Below are positions 1-9,820 of a stretch of 19,715 nt of DNA, in pieces (position 1 is the stretch's first letter; each line of letters begins with the position of its first letter). This stretch comes from JBAYSY01 sp041675885. Lineage in GTDB: Bacteria > Pseudomonadota > Alphaproteobacteria > Rhodobacterales > Rhodobacteraceae. Location: the NCBI GenBank assembly GCA_041675885.1, contig JBAYSY010000048.1, positions 1-19,715 on the forward strand. Direction: 5' to 3'. A program made the translations under genes and the position numbers. A model generated the notes under the pieces. That model made no database searches. It was not told the DNA's origin and saw only the letters and a program-made list of their open reading frames with translations.

Positions 1-1
1 C

Positions 2-346
2 CAGGTGGGCGAACGCGGGGTGATGCTGTCGGGCGGGCAGAAACAGCGCATCGCCATCGCCCGGGCGATCCTGCGCGATGCGGCCGTCCTGCTTCTGGAC
101 GAGGCGACCAGCGCGCTCGACGCCGAAAGCGAACGCGCGGTGCAGGCGGCGGTGGAACGGCTGTCCCGGGGGCGCACCACGCTGGTGGTGGCGCATCGGC
201 TGGCCACGGTGAAGCAGGCCGACCGGATCGTGGTCTTCGACCAGGGCCGGATCGTGGCCACGGGCACCCATGACGCACTGGTGGCGGAAGGCGGGCTTTA
301 TGCCCGGCTGGCCCGGCTCCAGTTCACCGACGGTCTTGCCGCCTGA
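2..346 (+). CDS. ABC exporter, C-terminal part of ATP-binding domain (5' end outside window)
   Basis: This is the last ~114 codons of an ABC transporter; the frame is already open at the left edge, so the start lies outside. The visible part holds the ABC signature LSGGQKQR, the Walker B segment VLLLDEATSALD with its catalytic glutamate, and the H-loop histidine in VVAHRLATV. It ends with the usual exporter tail (a GTHDALVAEGGLYARL-like stretch). Such tails are typical of fused membrane-ATPase exporters of the MsbA/ABCB kind, which use ATP to move lipids or hydrophobic compounds across the inner membrane. The membrane domain is not visible, so the substrate cannot be told and no symbol is given. 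A hairpin at 405-424 may terminate its transcript. Confidence 0.93.
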   Translation, partial: QVGERGVMLSGGQKQRIAIARAILRDAAVLLLDEATSALDAESERAVQAAVERLSRGRTTLVVAHRLATVKQADRIVVFDQGRIVATGTHDALVAEGGLYARLARLQFTDGLAA

Positions 347-404
347 GCGTGCCGCTGCCTCTGTCCCGCACCCCCCGCGGCCCGGTCGGCTGACGGCCTC
401 GCTC

Positions 405-424
405 CGCTGCGTTTCGACGCAGCG
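405..424 (+). terminator. Hairpin with UUCG tetraloop, possible terminator of the ABC gene
   Basis: An 8-bp perfect stem (CGCTGCGT / ACGCAGCG) closes on the very stable loop TTCG, 59 bases after the ABC stop codon. The sequence after it is only mildly T-rich, so intrinsic termination is plausible but not proven. The rest of 347-532 shows only the acyl-CoA synthetase leader, including a small GGCCCGG/CCGGGCC palindrome at 497-512 just before its ribosome binding site. Confidence 0.4.
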
Positions 425-532
425 CCCGGCCCCCGGTTCCGTTTCGTCAGGGTTGCGGCGCGGGCCAATTCCGCCCATCCTTGCGGTGAACGAGAAGGCC
501 CGGAGCCGGGCCACAGGGGGAGGACAGACCGC

Positions 533-2428
533 ATGGCCAAATTCGCCACCATCGCCGACCGTGACGCCGTGGAGGCCGAGGCCACCTGGGCCGAACGCGA
601 CGTGCCCAGGACGATGCACGCTTTCCTGTCGTCGGTGGCGGAACGGCACCCGGACCGGCCGGCGATCAGCTTTCAGCTTCTGTCGGGGCCCGGGGACAAG
701 GCCGAGACCCTGACCTGGGCCGACCTGCTTGCCCGCGTCAACCGCGCCGCGAACCTGTTTCGCAGCCTCGGCATCGGCGAAAGCGACGTGGTGGCCTATA
801 TCCTGCCGAACTCGACGGAAACCGCGGTCACGCTGATCGCCGGTTCCGTGGCCGGGATCGTCAACCCGATCAACCCGCTTCTGGAGCCGGAGCAGATCGC
901 CGCCATCCTGCGCGAGACCGGGGCGAAGGTGGTGGTCACGCTCAAGTCCTTTCCCAAGACCGACGTGGCGCAGAAGGTGAACGAGGCGGTCAAGCACGCC
1001 CCGAATGTCCGGACCGTGCTGGAGATCGACCTGAACCGCTACCTGACCCCGCCGAAGTCGTGGATCGTGCCGCTGGTGCGGCCGAAGAACCCGGTTGACC
1101 ATGTGGCGAACGTCAAGGATTTCAACGCCGAATGCGCGCGCCAGCCCGCGGTGCTGAACTTCGCCGACAGCAAGGGCGACCGGGTCGCGGCCTTCTTCCA
1201 CACCGGCGGCACCACCGGGATGCCCAAGGTCGCGCAGCACAAGTATTCAGGCATGATCTACAACGGCTGGCTCGGCCACCGGCTCTTGTTCACCGAACAG
1301 GACGTGCTGATCTGCCCCCTGCCGCTGTTCCATGTCTTCGCCGCCTATCCGATCCTGATGTCGGCGATCTCTTCGGGCGCGCATGTGGTGTTTCCGACCC
1401 CGGCGGGTTACCGGGGCGACGGGGTGTTCGACAACTTCTGGAAGCTGATCGAACGCTGGAAGGTCACCTTCCTGATCACCGTGCCCACCGCCATTTCCGC
1501 GCTGATGCAGCGCCCGGTGGATGCCGATGTCTCGTCGCTGCGCACCGCGATATCGGGGTCCGCGCCCCTGCCGGTCGAGCTTTACAACCGTTTCGAGAAG
1601 GCGACCGGGGTGCAGATCGCCGAGGGCTACGGGTTGACCGAGGCCACCTGCCTCGTGTCCTGCAACCCGGCGGACGGGGTGAAGAAGGTCGGCTCGGTCG
1701 GGATCGTCATGCCCTATACCAATGTGCGCATCCTCGACACCAACGGCGACGGCAGCTTCCGCGAATGCGCGACCGACGAGGTGGGCGAGATCTGCATCGC
1801 CTCGCCGGGGGTGTTCGAGGGCTCGACCTATACCGAGGTGGACAAGAACCGCGAGCTGTTCGCCGAAGGGCGCTATCTGCGCACCGGCGACCTTGGCCGG
1901 CTGGATGCCGACAGCTATCTGTGGATCACCGGGCGCACCAAGGATCTGATCATCCGTGGCGGTCACAACATCGACCCGGCCACGATCGAAGAGGCGCTGG
2001 CGGGCCATGAACAGGTCGCCTTCGTCGGCGCCATCGGCCAGCCCGACAGTTTCGCGGGCGAACTGCCCTGCGCCTATGTCGAGCTGGTGGCCGGGGCCAC
2101 GGTCACGGCCGAGGCGCTGATGGACTACGCGCGCAACCATATCGCCGAACGCGCGGCGGTGCCGAAGCATATCGAGGTGCTGGCGGAACTGCCGAAGACC
2201 GCGGTGGGCAAGATCTTCAAGCCCGACCTGCGCAAGCTGGCGATCAAGCGGGTCTATGACGCCGCGCTGGTCGAGGCGGATATCGGCGCCGAGGTGGCCG
2301 AGGTGTTCGAGGACAAGAAACGCGGCCTTACCGCCCGCCTGCGCCGCACCGGCGAGGCGGACGAGGAAAAGCTGGCCCTTGTCCTTGGCGCCTACACCCG
2401 CCCCTGGGAATGGGCCGGGCCGCAGTAA
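533..2428 (+). CDS. AMP-forming acyl-CoA synthetase (631 aa)
   Basis: This cytosolic enzyme of the adenylate-forming (ANL) superfamily activates a carboxylic acid with ATP and joins it to CoA. The phosphate-binding loop is HTGGTTGMPK at residues 223-232. The adenylate-binding motif EGYGLTEA is at 364-371, and the hinge region RTGDLG at 450-455. The C-terminal catalytic lysine is in the GKIFK motif near residue 560. The loop begins HTGG rather than the common TSGT/TSGS. At 631 residues it is longer than typical ~550-aa family members, with an extra ~50-residue tail. The ATG is supported by a GGGGAGG ribosome binding site at 517-523. The substrate (fatty, aryl or other acid) cannot be read from sequence. 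It stands alone between an ABC gene and a convergent DUF1223 gene, and copy 1 of the dispersed repeat follows its stop. Confidence 0.93.
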   Translation: MAKFATIADRDAVEAEATWAERDVPRTMHAFLSSVAERHPDRPAISFQLLSGPGDKAETLTWADLLARVNRAANLFRSLGIGESDVVAYILPNSTETAVTLIAGSVAGIVNPINPLLEPEQIAAILRETGAKVVVTLKSFPKTDVAQKVNEAVKHAPNVRTVLEIDLNRYLTPPKSWIVPLVRPKNPVDHVANVKDFNAECARQPAVLNFADSKGDRVAAFFHTGGTTGMPKVAQHKYSGMIYNGWLGHRLLFTEQDVLICPLPLFHVFAAYPILMSAISSGAHVVFPTPAGYRGDGVFDNFWKLIERWKVTFLITVPTAISALMQRPVDADVSSLRTAISGSAPLPVELYNRFEKATGVQIAEGYGLTEATCLVSCNPADGVKKVGSVGIVMPYTNVRILDTNGDGSFRECATDEVGEICIASPGVFEGSTYTEVDKNRELFAEGRYLRTGDLGRLDADSYLWITGRTKDLIIRGGHNIDPATIEEALAGHEQVAFVGAIGQPDSFAGELPCAYVELVAGATVTAEALMDYARNHIAERAAVPKHIEVLAELPKTAVGKIFKPDLRKLAIKRVYDAALVEADIGAEVAEVFEDKKRGLTARLRRTGEADEEKLALVLGAYTRPWEWAGPQ

Positions 2429-2463
2429 GGCCGTTTCGGGAAAAAGCCGACAAGGGGGGCGGC

Positions 2464-2688
2464 CCGGAATGGTGGTGTCTGCGGGCCGTGTTGGTCGGGC
2501 TGTCCGGGGCACCACCTCCGCCCGGAATCAAGGCGCGCCAGCGCCGCCGGGCAGCGGCCGACCGCCCGCACGGGCGGCCGCTATTGCAACGTTGCGACAT
2601 GCACAGAGGTCGGGGTATTCGGCACCATAAACTGCCAGACCACCACCGTCGCAGCGGCCCCCCGCGGTCGGCCGCTGCCCTCTGTTGC
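2464..2688 (+). repeat. Dispersed structured repeat, copy 1
   Basis: This is the first of three copies of an intergenic element. The core (2549-2680, 132 bp) is bounded by perfect inverted 16-mers, GGGCAGCGGCCGACCG at 2549-2564 and its complement at 2665-2680. Each side also folds locally: AGCGGCCG (2553-2560) pairs with CGGCCGCT (2575-2582), and AGCGGCC (2653-2659) with GGCCGCT (2670-2676). Between them lies a conserved, less GC-rich centre. A left module (2464-2548) starts CCGGAATGGTGG and has its own GGTGGTG/CACCACC inverted pair. It begins 36 bases after the acyl-CoA synthetase stop. The full intergenic gap is 2429-2832; its right part holds the terminator listed next. Confidence 0.9.
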
Positions 2689-2756
2689 GCAGTATGTTTG
2701 CCCCGTTCGGCAAAGCTGGCCGGAACGCAAGGCAGACACCGCCTTCGAAATTGCGG

Positions 2757-2803
2757 AAAAACAACAGCCCGAAGCGTTCCAGCGGAAGCCGGAACGCTTC
2801 GGG
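2757..2803 (-). terminator. Intrinsic terminator of the DUF1223 gene
   Basis: A perfect 13-bp stem (CCCGAAGCGTTCC at 2768-2780 with GGAACGCTTCGGG at 2791-2803) has a 10-base loop. Read on the minus strand it is followed by CTGTTGTTTTT, the classical U-run of a Rho-independent terminator. It lies 30 bases after the DUF1223 stop codon. A second GC-only hairpin, GGGGGCC-TCC-GGCCCCC at 2816-2832, abuts that stop codon but lacks a U-run. Confidence 0.85.
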
Positions 2804-2832
2804 GCCGCTGTAACGGGGGGCCTCCGGCCCCC

Positions 2833-3651
2833 TCAGCGCAGCGCGGCGGCGGCGACGATCGGGCCGGGGCCGGGGTTTTGCAGGATGACCGCCACCGGCT
2901 GGCCGCCCTCGGCCCGGGCCTCAAGCGTCAGTTCGGCCCGGCCGGACCATTCGGCGACCGTCTCCCACGAGGTGACGATGTTGTGATAGGTCACGGTGCG
3001 GCCCGCGTTCTCGCCGCGTTCGATCCGCACCGTTTCCTCGGGCAGATAGCGCACGAGCTGCACCAGCACCGCATTCTTCAGCGGCGGTTCGGCCCTTGCG
3101 GCGATTCGCACCATCTCGCCCGCGCGTTCCAGCGTGATCTCCACCGCGCTGGGCCGGAGGCCGTAATCCTGGATCAGGTCGGCCACCTGCATCGGGCGGA
3201 AACCCTCGATCCGCTCGCGTCCGGCGACGATCATCTGCGGGGTGTAGATGGTCTTGGCGCGCGCGGCGCGGGCGTAGGATTTCTGGCGTTCGGTATGCGC
3301 CGGGCTGGCGAAGACATCGGCCCAGCCGATGTAATCCCAGTAATCCACATGCAGCGCCAGTGCGAGCACATCGTCGCGTTTCGACAATTCCTCCATGAAG
3401 GCGTCGGCGGGCGGGCAGGAGGAGCAGCCCTGCGAGGTGTAGAGTTCCACCACCACCGGCCCGGGCGCGAATGTCGGGATCGACGGCGCGGGCGGCAGGG
3501 CGGCCTCGGCGGCGAACGGGGCGGCAAGCGGCGCGGGCCCCTGTGTCCCCTGTGCCGCCGCGGGGCCGGGCCACCCGGCCAGACCGAGCAGCGCACAAGT
3601 CGCCCCCAAAGCCCGGATGCCCCAGCGGGCGCGGTTTTCGCATCGCATCAT
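2833..3651 (-). CDS. DUF1223 family protein, exported thioredoxin-like fold (272 aa)
   Basis: The protein belongs to the DUF1223 family, whose members have a thioredoxin-like fold but no firmly assigned role. The first Met of MMRCENR is chosen as start. It gives a basic N-region, a hydrophobic stretch (ALGATCALLGLAG) and a likely cleavage site after PAAA, residue 33, so the mature protein should be periplasmic. A start 20 codons upstream is open but would bury the signal peptide. The mature domain opens with VVVELYTSQGCSSCPPAD, with a CxxC pair at Cys76 and Cys79, the hallmark of the family. It is followed by a long C-terminal beta-rich region. The gene is divergent from acnA, an arrangement I recall from other Rhodobacterales but cannot verify here. 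A redox or metal-handling job linked to the iron-sulfur enzyme is conceivable but unproven. Confidence 0.88.
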   Translation of the reverse strand: MMRCENRARWGIRALGATCALLGLAGWPGPAAAQGTQGPAPLAAPFAAEAALPPAPSIPTFAPGPVVVELYTSQGCSSCPPADAFMEELSKRDDVLALALHVDYWDYIGWADVFASPAHTERQKSYARAARAKTIYTPQMIVAGRERIEGFRPMQVADLIQDYGLRPSAVEITLERAGEMVRIAARAEPPLKNAVLVQLVRYLPEETVRIERGENAGRTVTYHNIVTSWETVAEWSGRAELTLEARAEGGQPVAVILQNPGPGPIVAAAALR

Positions 3652-3868
3652 TCGATCCGTATCCCCTGTGCTGCCCCTGTCTAGTCGAGCCCATCCCCGG
3701 TTGCCAATCAAGGAATTGCGAGGCGGGCCACGCGAAAGAAGGAGGGAAATCGGGGCTGGATTTTCGGCATACTATTGCATACAAAGGCCACGATTCCCTT
3801 GCACCCGCGCCCGAGCCGGGGCATGAGGACGCCAGACCAGCCCGGAGCCATTTGCCAGGAGGCCGAAG
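3652..3868. promoter_or_regulatory. Divergent promoter region between DUF1223 gene and acnA
   Basis: These 217 bases must carry the promoters of both divergent genes. They are noticeably more A/T-rich around 3740-3800. A direct repeat GCATAC occurs at 3767-3772 and 3777-3782, spaced exactly one helical turn (10 bp), in a TATT-rich context that could be a -10 region or an operator. No confident -35/-10 pair could be assigned. The acnA ribosome binding site AGGAGG is at 3857-3862. Confidence 0.45.
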
Positions 3869-6625
<2,757 letters not shown>

Positions 6626-6644
6626 GCCGTTCCGATAGCTGAAA

Positions 6645-6696
6645 AGAACGCCCCGGTCGCATGGCCGGGGCGTTCTGCGTTCCTGTCCTTTTGCGA
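6645..6696 (+). terminator. Intrinsic terminator of acnA
   Basis: A perfect 12-bp stem (AGAACGCCCCGG at 6645-6656 with CCGGGGCGTTCT at 6665-6676) encloses an 8-base loop, 20 bases after the acnA stop. A moderately T-rich tail (TTCCTGTCCTTTT) follows, which fits Rho-independent termination. Repeat copy 2 begins immediately beyond it, so most acnA transcripts should not include the repeat. Confidence 0.8.
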
Positions 6697-6702
6697 CATT
6701 CG

Positions 6703-6997
6703 CGGCTGTGTCTGCGGGCCGTGCTGTCCGGGGCACCACCTTTGCCCGGAATCAAGGCGCGGCACGCGCCGCCGGGCAGCGGCCGACCGCCCGCACGGGC
6801 GGCCGCTATTGCAAGGTGTCAACATGCACAGAAGTCGGGGTATTCGGCATCATAAACGCCAGACCACAAGCATAGCAGCGGCCCCCCGCGGTCGGCCGCT
6901 GCCCTCTGTTGCAACAGATTGGCCCCGGACAGCCCGACCAGCTCGGCCCGCAGGCGCCGCCATTCCGGGTCGAAACCCCCTGTCGGCTTTCTCTGGA
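6703..6997 (+). repeat. Dispersed structured repeat, copy 2, with inverted outer flanks
   Basis: The core spans 6774-6904 (131 bp), with perfect 16-bp inverted ends at 6774-6789 and 6889-6904. The first 41 bases are identical to copies 1 and 3; the centre differs at scattered sites and lacks one base. The left module is shortened by about nine bases (CTGCGGGCCGTGCTGTCC) relative to copy 1. On the right, 6921-6993 carries the same module in inverted orientation and closely matches 2438-2510 of copy 1 when reverse-complemented. This copy is therefore a long imperfect palindrome. It fills the 378-base gap between convergent acnA and kdtA, after the acnA terminator; no gene is seen in the gap. 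Confidence 0.88.
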
Positions 6998-7003
6998 ACC
7001 GCT

Positions 7004-8320
7004 TCAACCCGCGTCTTGCAGCAGCGGGGCCAGAAGGCGGAGCGTCCGCTCGGTGGCGCCGCGCGCGCGGGCGTATTCCGCCGATGCCGCTTGCTGCATC
7101 GCGGCCAGCGCGGGCGGATCGGCCAGAAGTTCCGTGACTGTCCGGGCCAGTGCCGGCCCGTCCCCGACCTGCCGCGCCGCACCGGCCGCCTGCAATCCGG
7201 CATAGGCGCCCGCGAAATTGCGCAGATGCGGGCCGGAAAGCACCGCGCGGCCCAGCGACGCCGGTTCATAGGGCGTATGGCCGCCGATCCCGGGCACAAG
7301 CGATCCGCCGACCAGCGCGACCCCGGCCGCGGCATAGGCCGTGCCGGTATCGCCCAGCGTGTCGATCAGGTGGACCTGCGTCGCCGCATCGGGCCGTTCC
7401 CCGGCGCTGTGGCGGGTGTAGCGCAACCCGTCCCGCCGGATCAGGCCCGCGACGGCCCCGCCCCGCCCGGGGTGCCGGGGCACGAGGAGAAGCAGCGGCC
7501 CGCCGGGAAGCCGTGCGTGCGCGCCCAGAACGATCTCCTCCTCCCCCGGATGGGTCGAGACCGCGGCCCAGACCGCGCGGTCCGGGGCGGCACCGGCGAT
7601 CCGCGCCCGGAGCGCGTCATCGACCGGCGGCGGGGCGATATCGGCCTTGAGGTTGCCGGGCGCATGGACCGCGCCCGGATCAAGCCCGAGGCCGATCAGC
7701 CCCTCGCGCACCGTCTCTTCCTGCGCCGTGACCAGCGCCATCGGGGCAAGCAGCGCGCCGAAACTTGCCGGGAACCGCGCCCGGCTGCGCGAGGCGCGCG
7801 CGTTGATCAGCGCCATGGGCACGGCGCGGCCGGTCAGCGCCCGCACCATCCCCGGCCACAGATCGCCCTCGATGAACAGCGCCGCATCCGGCCGCCAGTG
7901 ATCCAGGAACCCGGCGACGGCCTCGGGCGTGTCCAGCGGATAGAACTGATGCACCGTACCCGGCAGGCGCCGCGCGACGGTCTCGGCCCCCGTTGCGGTG
8001 TTGGTGGTCACAAGGACCGCCGCGCCCGTCCGTGCCCGCAGCCCGGCCACAAGCCCCGCCGCGGAAACGACCTCGCCCACCGACGCGGCATGGAGCCAGA
8101 TCAGCCGCCCCGCAGGCCGGGGCAGGGTCGGCCGGCCGAAGCGTTCGCCCAGCCGTTCCGCCGGGGCGCCCTGCCGCCGGTGCGCCTTGCGGGCCAGCCG
8201 CGCCAGCAGCCACGACACCGGCCCGCCCGCCGCCAGCCAGAGCCGCAACGGCAGCGGCCAGCGTGGTTGCGCCCCTGGCCCGGTCACGCGGCTTTCCCGC
8301 TCATCCGGAGGCCCCGGCAC
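7004..8320 (-). CDS. kdtA: 3-deoxy-D-manno-octulosonic acid (Kdo) transferase, GT30
   Basis: Also called waaA. It transfers Kdo from CMP-Kdo to lipid A precursor at the inner face of the cytoplasmic membrane, the first step of LPS core assembly. The N-terminus has a short hydrophobic membrane-contact segment (about residues 22-43). The catalytic-base motif HAASVGEV places the expected glutamate at residue 83. Later come family motifs PGNLKADI, VPRHPGR and GGHTPYEPA. The GTG at 8320 is preferred because GGAGGG lies five bases upstream (8326-8331). This makes the gene overlap kdkA by 20 bases. A GTG at 8287, just past the kdkA stop, would give a 427-aa protein but has no good ribosome binding site. 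Whether it adds one or two Kdo residues cannot be read, though the neighbouring kdkA suggests one. Confidence 0.93.
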   Translation of the reverse strand: MPGPPDERESRVTGPGAQPRWPLPLRLWLAAGGPVSWLLARLARKAHRRQGAPAERLGERFGRPTLPRPAGRLIWLHAASVGEVVSAAGLVAGLRARTGAAVLVTTNTATGAETVARRLPGTVHQFYPLDTPEAVAGFLDHWRPDAALFIEGDLWPGMVRALTGRAVPMALINARASRSRARFPASFGALLAPMALVTAQEETVREGLIGLGLDPGAVHAPGNLKADIAPPPVDDALRARIAGAAPDRAVWAAVSTHPGEEEIVLGAHARLPGGPLLLLVPRHPGRGGAVAGLIRRDGLRYTRHSAGERPDAATQVHLIDTLGDTGTAYAAAGVALVGGSLVPGIGGHTPYEPASLGRAVLSGPHLRNFAGAYAGLQAAGAARQVGDGPALARTVTELLADPPALAAMQQAASAEYARARGATERTLRLLAPLLQDAG

Positions 8321-9026
8321 GGTAGCCCTCCAGCAGGGCCTGCCAGTCGCTTTCGCCCCAGTTCAGCCCCGGCACCTTGCCTTTCTCCTTCAAAAGCGAC
8401 CGTTTCAGCCGGTCGAGGTTCGCGGATTTCCATGCCCCATCCGCCCGCCGTCCGCATTTGTCGAAGTCGATCAGCCAGACCTTGCCGCCCCGATCCAGCA
8501 GGATATTGCGGCAATTCAGGTCCGAGTGATGCACCCCCGCCCCGTGCATCCGCGCGATCACCCGGCCGACCTCCTGCCACATGCCCGGCTCCAGCGGTGC
8601 CCCGGCCAGCCGGTCGGCCAGCGGCACGGCATCGGCGATCCGCTCCATCAACAGGTCGGCGCGGTAGAGCAGCCCGGCGGGCCGGAACTGCGCCGCCACC
8701 GCGCGCGGAACCGGCAGACCCTGGCCATGCATCCAGTTGAGCAATCCGAACTCGCGCATCGCGCGGCTTGCCGGGGCGGGGACGCGCAAGAACAGGTCGC
8801 GCACCACCCGCCCGACCAGCCCGCCGCGCCAGTAGTGCCGCAGCACCATGTCGCGCCCGCCGTGGCGCAGGAACCATGCGGTGTGTCGCCCGGTCGAACC
8901 GCCGGTCAGCAGCCCCCCGGCGCGCAGCCGGTCGGGGTCGAACAGCTCCGGCCCGACCTCGGGCAGCATGGAGGGGTCGTGCCAGATCACCCGGCCCCGC
9001 ACCGCGCTTTTCACCACGCCTGTCAT
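8301..9026 (-). CDS. kdkA: Kdo kinase (3-deoxy-D-manno-octulosonic acid kinase)
   Basis: The 241-aa protein belongs to the lipopolysaccharide kinase family (KdkA/WaaP, protein-kinase-like fold). It phosphorylates the first Kdo of the LPS core using ATP. The catalytic loop HHSDLNCRNILLD has its base at Asp169. The metal-binding DFD motif (IDFDK) covers Asp187-Asp189. A VLRHY-like segment in the N-lobe is in the expected place. Length matches the family. The ATG at 9026 lies four bases after the stop of the upstream glycosyltransferase, and its own 3' end overlaps kdtA, so it is clearly mid-operon. In bacteria where it has been studied, KdkA accompanies a KdtA that adds a single Kdo, with the phosphate standing in for the second Kdo; applying this here is inference. 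Confidence 0.92.
   Translation of the reverse strand: MTGVVKSAVRGRVIWHDPSMLPEVGPELFDPDRLRAGGLLTGGSTGRHTAWFLRHGGRDMVLRHYWRGGLVGRVVRDLFLRVPAPASRAMREFGLLNWMHGQGLPVPRAVAAQFRPAGLLYRADLLMERIADAVPLADRLAGAPLEPGMWQEVGRVIARMHGAGVHHSDLNCRNILLDRGGKVWLIDFDKCGRRADGAWKSANLDRLKRSLLKEKGKVPGLNWGESDWQALLEGYRAGASG
8326..8331 (-). promoter_or_regulatory. Ribosome binding site of kdtA inside kdkA
   Basis: GGAGGG on the minus strand, five bases before the GTG at 8320, lies inside the last codons of kdkA. It decides for the overlapping kdtA start over the downstream GTG at 8287. Confidence 0.6.
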
Positions 9027-9030
9027 CGCG

Positions 9031-9771
9031 CTACCGCCACAGGTCGCGGACCCATGGCACCGGCACCACCCGCCGATACCACTTGCCGCTTTCCCCGGCG
9101 ATCGCCTGATGCGGGTTGGGCTTGCCGTGGAACACCACGACCCTTGCGCCCTCGGGGATGCGTGCGGGTTTCAGGAACCCTTTCAGCCCGCGATACATGC
9201 AGTGGCGCTTGAAGCTGACGCACCATTCGGCGGGCCAATAGCTGCGCTCGCCCCGGGCGGCGAAATAGCTGGTCACGAACTCCTGTTCGTTGCGGAAATC
9301 CTTCTGTGCGCTGTCGAGCGCGCCGCGCAGATGTTCGATCAGGTCGCCATGCGCCCCGGCCGTGAACCGGAAGACCGAGGTGTTGCCGGTCCCGTCCCGC
9401 TTGTCCCATTCCTTGATGACGACGAACCGCCCCGGCGGGTCGAAGAACGGGTCGAGCGGGCCGGTGATAACGATATCCACATCCAGAAACAGCACCGGCC
9501 CCGTCAGGTCATGCAGCGGCGCGGCAAAGACGGTGACCTTGAGCCAGCCGTGCAGCCGGGTCCAGCCGCGCTGCTCGTCGAACTCGGGGATGCCGATCAG
9601 CGGCAGCGGCAGCGCCTCGATCCGCGGATCGAGCCCGGCCGGATCGTCGGTCAGGCAGACAAAGCGGAACGGCCGCGAAAGGTTGCGCCGCACCATCGAA
9701 TGCAGCTTGTTCACATAGTCGGGGCCGTATTTCGTGCCCCATTTCATGCAGATGACGTTGACGGTTTCCAC
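9031..9771 (-). CDS. Glycosyltransferase-like protein with DVD motif (246 aa)
   Basis: A probable GT-A-fold glycosyltransferase acting on the LPS core. It begins with a conserved-looking strand (VNVICMKWG) and has FVCLTDDP near residues 37-44. It carries a metal/nucleotide-sugar DxD motif, LFLDVDIVI, with Asp97 and Asp99. No signal peptide or membrane segment is visible, so it should be cytosolic. The GTG start at 9771 is supported by GGGAGGG six bases upstream (9778-9784). It is separated from the upstream GT25 gene by 49 bases and from kdkA by four. The sugar donor and the exact family are not identifiable by eye; its place next to kdkA and kdtA argues for inner-core assembly. Confidence 0.78.
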   Translation of the reverse strand: METVNVICMKWGTKYGPDYVNKLHSMVRRNLSRPFRFVCLTDDPAGLDPRIEALPLPLIGIPEFDEQRGWTRLHGWLKVTVFAAPLHDLTGPVLFLDVDIVITGPLDPFFDPPGRFVVIKEWDKRDGTGNTSVFRFTAGAHGDLIEHLRGALDSAQKDFRNEQEFVTSYFAARGERSYWPAEWCVSFKRHCMYRGLKGFLKPARIPEGARVVVFHGKPNPHQAIAGESGKWYRRVVPVPWVRDLWR

Positions 9772-9820
9772 GTTCTTCCCTCCCGGGATGGCCTGAGCGC
9801 CGTTTGCCTGCCGGTTCAGC

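Noticed and set aside
497..512. GGCCCGG/CCGGGCC palindrome before the acyl-CoA synthetase as an operator or riboswitch
   Set aside because: Only a 2-base loop and a 7-bp GC stem, which arises readily in sequence of this composition. No other supporting structure.
2549..2680. CRISPR array or tRNA-like element at the repeat core
   Set aside because: The copies are kilobases apart with no regular spacers, and no tRNA cloverleaf or anticodon arm can be drawn.
2410..3684. 424-codon frame crossing repeat copy 1 and the DUF1223 gene on the plus strand
   Set aside because: No ribosome binding site or family motif; antisense to the signal-peptide-bearing DUF1223 protein. It runs through two hairpins and a terminator.
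6809..8740. 643-codon plus-strand frame over kdtA and kdkA
   Set aside because: Antisense shadow of two well-supported enzymes; low-complexity Arg/Pro/Gly product.
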